Shown here: one piece after another, positions 62,544-64,000 of the stretch
How the letters are laid out: each line of letters begins with the position of its first letter
How positions within the stretch are numbered: the stretch's first letter is position 1
NCBI RefSeq assembly: GCF_004403985.1
Contig: NZ_SOHL01000013.1
Location: 362,476 to 426,475 of the forward strand
Length of the DNA: 64,000 bases
From: Cryobacterium gelidum
GTDB lineage: Bacteria; Actinomycetota; Actinomycetes; Actinomycetales; Microbacteriaceae
Direction: 5' to 3'
Notes under the pieces: generated by a model
What the model was told of the DNA's origin: nothing
The model's input: only the letters and a program-made list of their open reading frames with translations
Database searches by the model: none
Program-made: the position numbers and the translations under genes

Positions 62544-64000
62544 ATGACCCTCACCGCCCCGCCCGCCGCAGCCGGCTCCGTGCCGGATCCCGAGGTTTCT
62601 CGGGTCGCGGCAATTACCCAAGCCGGTGCGATTCTGGCTGAGGCGTTGGATGGGGTGCGGTTTGGTCACCTCGACGACACCGAAGCCATCGCGGTAATGG
62701 CAGCCCTGGAAGCTCTCGGTCGCAAGGTTGATGGGGCCAGGCTCCGAGCCACCACCGACATTGGTGCGCGCGCCGAGACCGACCTCGGCACCGGGTCGCT
62801 CGCCTACAGGAACGGATGCCGCAACCGGGTCGATTTCATCAGCCACCTCGCCGGCATCTCCGCCCGCGAAGCCAAACGCCGCCTCAAGCTCGGTGAGACC
62901 GCGGTGGAACGCACGCCGCTCGGGCTGCCGGTGCCGGCCCGCTACCGGGTCATCGCCGCCAGCCTCAACAGCGGCGACCTCGGCATCGAGTCGGCCGAGA
63001 TCATCGCCACCACCCTCACCGGCCTGCACGGCCGGGTCGGGCAGGACGACCTCGACCGGGTCGAACGCGCCCTCGTCGCCTCGGCGACCGGCGCCATCAC
63101 CCCGGAGACCGCCGGGCTGCCCGGCGCGGGGATCCGTTTTGCGCCCGACCTGCTACAGGCCCAAGCCCTGGAATGGCAGGGCCGGCTCGACCCCGACGGC
63201 ACCGCCCCCAACGACGACGCCGTCGAGGCCATAAGCACCCTCACGTTCGGGCTGCTGCGCAATGGGCTCTACCCGCTGCGCGCCGACGTCACCCCCGAAC
63301 TCCGCGGCATCATGGACACCCTGTTCGACACCTACCTGTCGGCACGGTCGGCCACGCCCAGGTTTCTGCCAACCGAACTGCTCAACGGCGAACCTGGTGT
63401 GGGCACCGGCACTGAGCCGTTCAGTGACGAACCGTTCAGCGGCGATGACAGATTCGACGGCGACCGTCGCACCGGCGGGGAGAAACGCGCCGACATCCTC
63501 CGCACCATCTTCGAATTCGCCGCCCGCGACCCCCACACCCCGACCATGGGCGGCGCCGCCCCCACCGTCATGGTGCACATCAACGCGGTCGACCTCGAAC
63601 ACGGCCGCGGCGTCGGCTGGATCGACGGCGTCGACGCCCCCCTCAGCTTCCGCCGCGTCAGTGAACTCATCTGCGCCGGCGGCTACCAACAAGTACTGCT
63701 CGGCCAGAACGGCAACGTCCTCAACCTCGGCGACACACTCCGCTGCTTCACCCCCAGGCAACGCGCTGCCATTGCCGCCCGCGACGAGGGCTGCATCATC
63801 CCCGGCTGCACCATCCCCGCCCGCTGGTGCGAAGTACACCACGTCACACCCTGGCAGCAAAACGGACCCACCAACATCGACAACGGCACCCTTTTATGCT
63901 GGTACCACCACCACACCATCGACACCGCCGGATGGAAAATCCGCATGGTCCGAGGAAGACCCCAGATACAAGGACCACTCATCTGGGACCCCACCCAAAC
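62544..64000 (+). CDS. DUF222-HNH endonuclease family protein (3' end outside window)
   Basis: About 485 codons in the window, no stop before the edge. The N-terminal DUF222 domain (~residues 20-300, RNRVDFISHLAGISAREAKR) and the C-terminal HNH domain (IPGCTIPARWCEVHHVTPWQ, then NGTLLCWYHHHTID) with two Cys and the HNH residues. Between them is an acidic linker with a short repeat (EPFSDEPFSGDD). Such proteins are very common, often many copies per genome, in Microbacteriaceae. The ATG at 62544 follows GAAGGAGG. Confidence 0.88.
   Translation, partial: MTLTAPPAAAGSVPDPEVSRVAAITQAGAILAEALDGVRFGHLDDTEAIAVMAALEALGRKVDGARLRATTDIGARAETDLGTGSLAYRNGCRNRVDFISHLAGISAREAKRRLKLGETAVERTPLGLPVPARYRVIAASLNSGDLGIESAEIIATTLTGLHGRVGQDDLDRVERALVASATGAITPETAGLPGAGIRFAPDLLQAQALEWQGRLDPDGTAPNDDAVEAISTLTFGLLRNGLYPLRADVTPELRGIMDTLFDTYLSARSATPRFLPTELLNGEPGVGTGTEPFSDEPFSGDDRFDGDRRTGGEKRADILRTIFEFAARDPHTPTMGGAAPTVMVHINAVDLEHGRGVGWIDGVDAPLSFRRVSELICAGGYQQVLLGQNGNVLNLGDTLRCFTPRQRAAIAARDEGCIIPGCTIPARWCEVHHVTPWQQNGPTNIDNGTLLCWYHHHTIDTAGWKIRMVRGRPQIQGPLIWDPTQ

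Overview
The window is 64 kb of high-GC actinobacterial chromosome, most probably from a member of the Microbacteriaceae (a Cryobacterium-like organism is my best guess, by inference only). Support comes from the aspC / tRNA-Trp-secE-nusG-rplK-rplA arrangement, an actinobacterial NusG with a long acidic N-terminus, a RamB-type regulator beside malate synthase, a PspC-domain sensor kinase divergent from a PspC/LiaF-like protein, a CmtR-type metal sensor, menaquinone genes, a DUF222-HNH protein, and frequent GTG starts with 4-base start/stop overlaps.

Layout. 1-2.4 kb: a sugar-binding lipoprotein (cut by the window edge) divergent from a LacI-type repressor, with two near-identical palindromic operators between them. 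2.4-3.8 kb: rplJ-rplL with an attenuator hairpin in the leader. 3.8-10.1 kb: a DHA2 drug exporter with its MarR regulator, an OmpR-type two-component system, an orphan YqaJ-like nuclease and a quinone oxidoreductase. 10.6-19.2 kb: photolyase, malate synthase and RamB, a GAF-ANTAR protein, an ABC ATPase with ruined nucleotide-binding motifs, and aminobutyraldehyde dehydrogenase. 19.3-26.2 kb: rplA, rplK, nusG, secE, tRNA-Trp, a carotenoid-type desaturase/prenyltransferase pair and aspC. 26.3-32.4 kb: a DrrAB-like exporter and a LiaFSR-like envelope stress system. 32.4-36.6 kb: murB with a MaoC pair, an acetyltransferase, a HEAT-repeat protein and a sugar kinase. 37.2-43 kb: thiamine synthesis (thiO-thiS-thiG-thiF, divergent thiE, and a thiD-tenA fusion behind a TPP riboswitch). 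43.2-44.2 kb: CmtR plus a CDF metal exporter.

44.3-51.1 kb is the most unusual part. Two tRNA-Met genes lie in perfectly identical 98-bp direct repeats and bracket about 6.6 kb. Inside is a tightly coupled four-gene set: a receiver / degenerate GGDEF / membrane glycosyltransferase fusion, a GAF-PAS histidine kinase, a single-domain response regulator and an HPt protein. Broken gene fragments lie at both ends of this segment. I read it as a tRNA-associated island carrying a phosphorelay-controlled polysaccharide synthase.

51.1-64 kb returns to backbone: tRNA-Thr, an alpha-glucosidase overlapping a small alarmone synthetase, an M23 peptidase, an inositol-phosphatase-like enzyme, tRNA-Tyr, YajQ, a ferredoxin-NADP reductase, menaquinone genes (polyprenyl synthase and menG, divergent from menF), a DUF4190-like membrane protein and the start of an HNH endonuclease that runs off the window.

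Two short membrane-protein genes (36.8 kb and 44.5 kb) are each interrupted by one in-frame TAG, with the rest of the reading frame intact.
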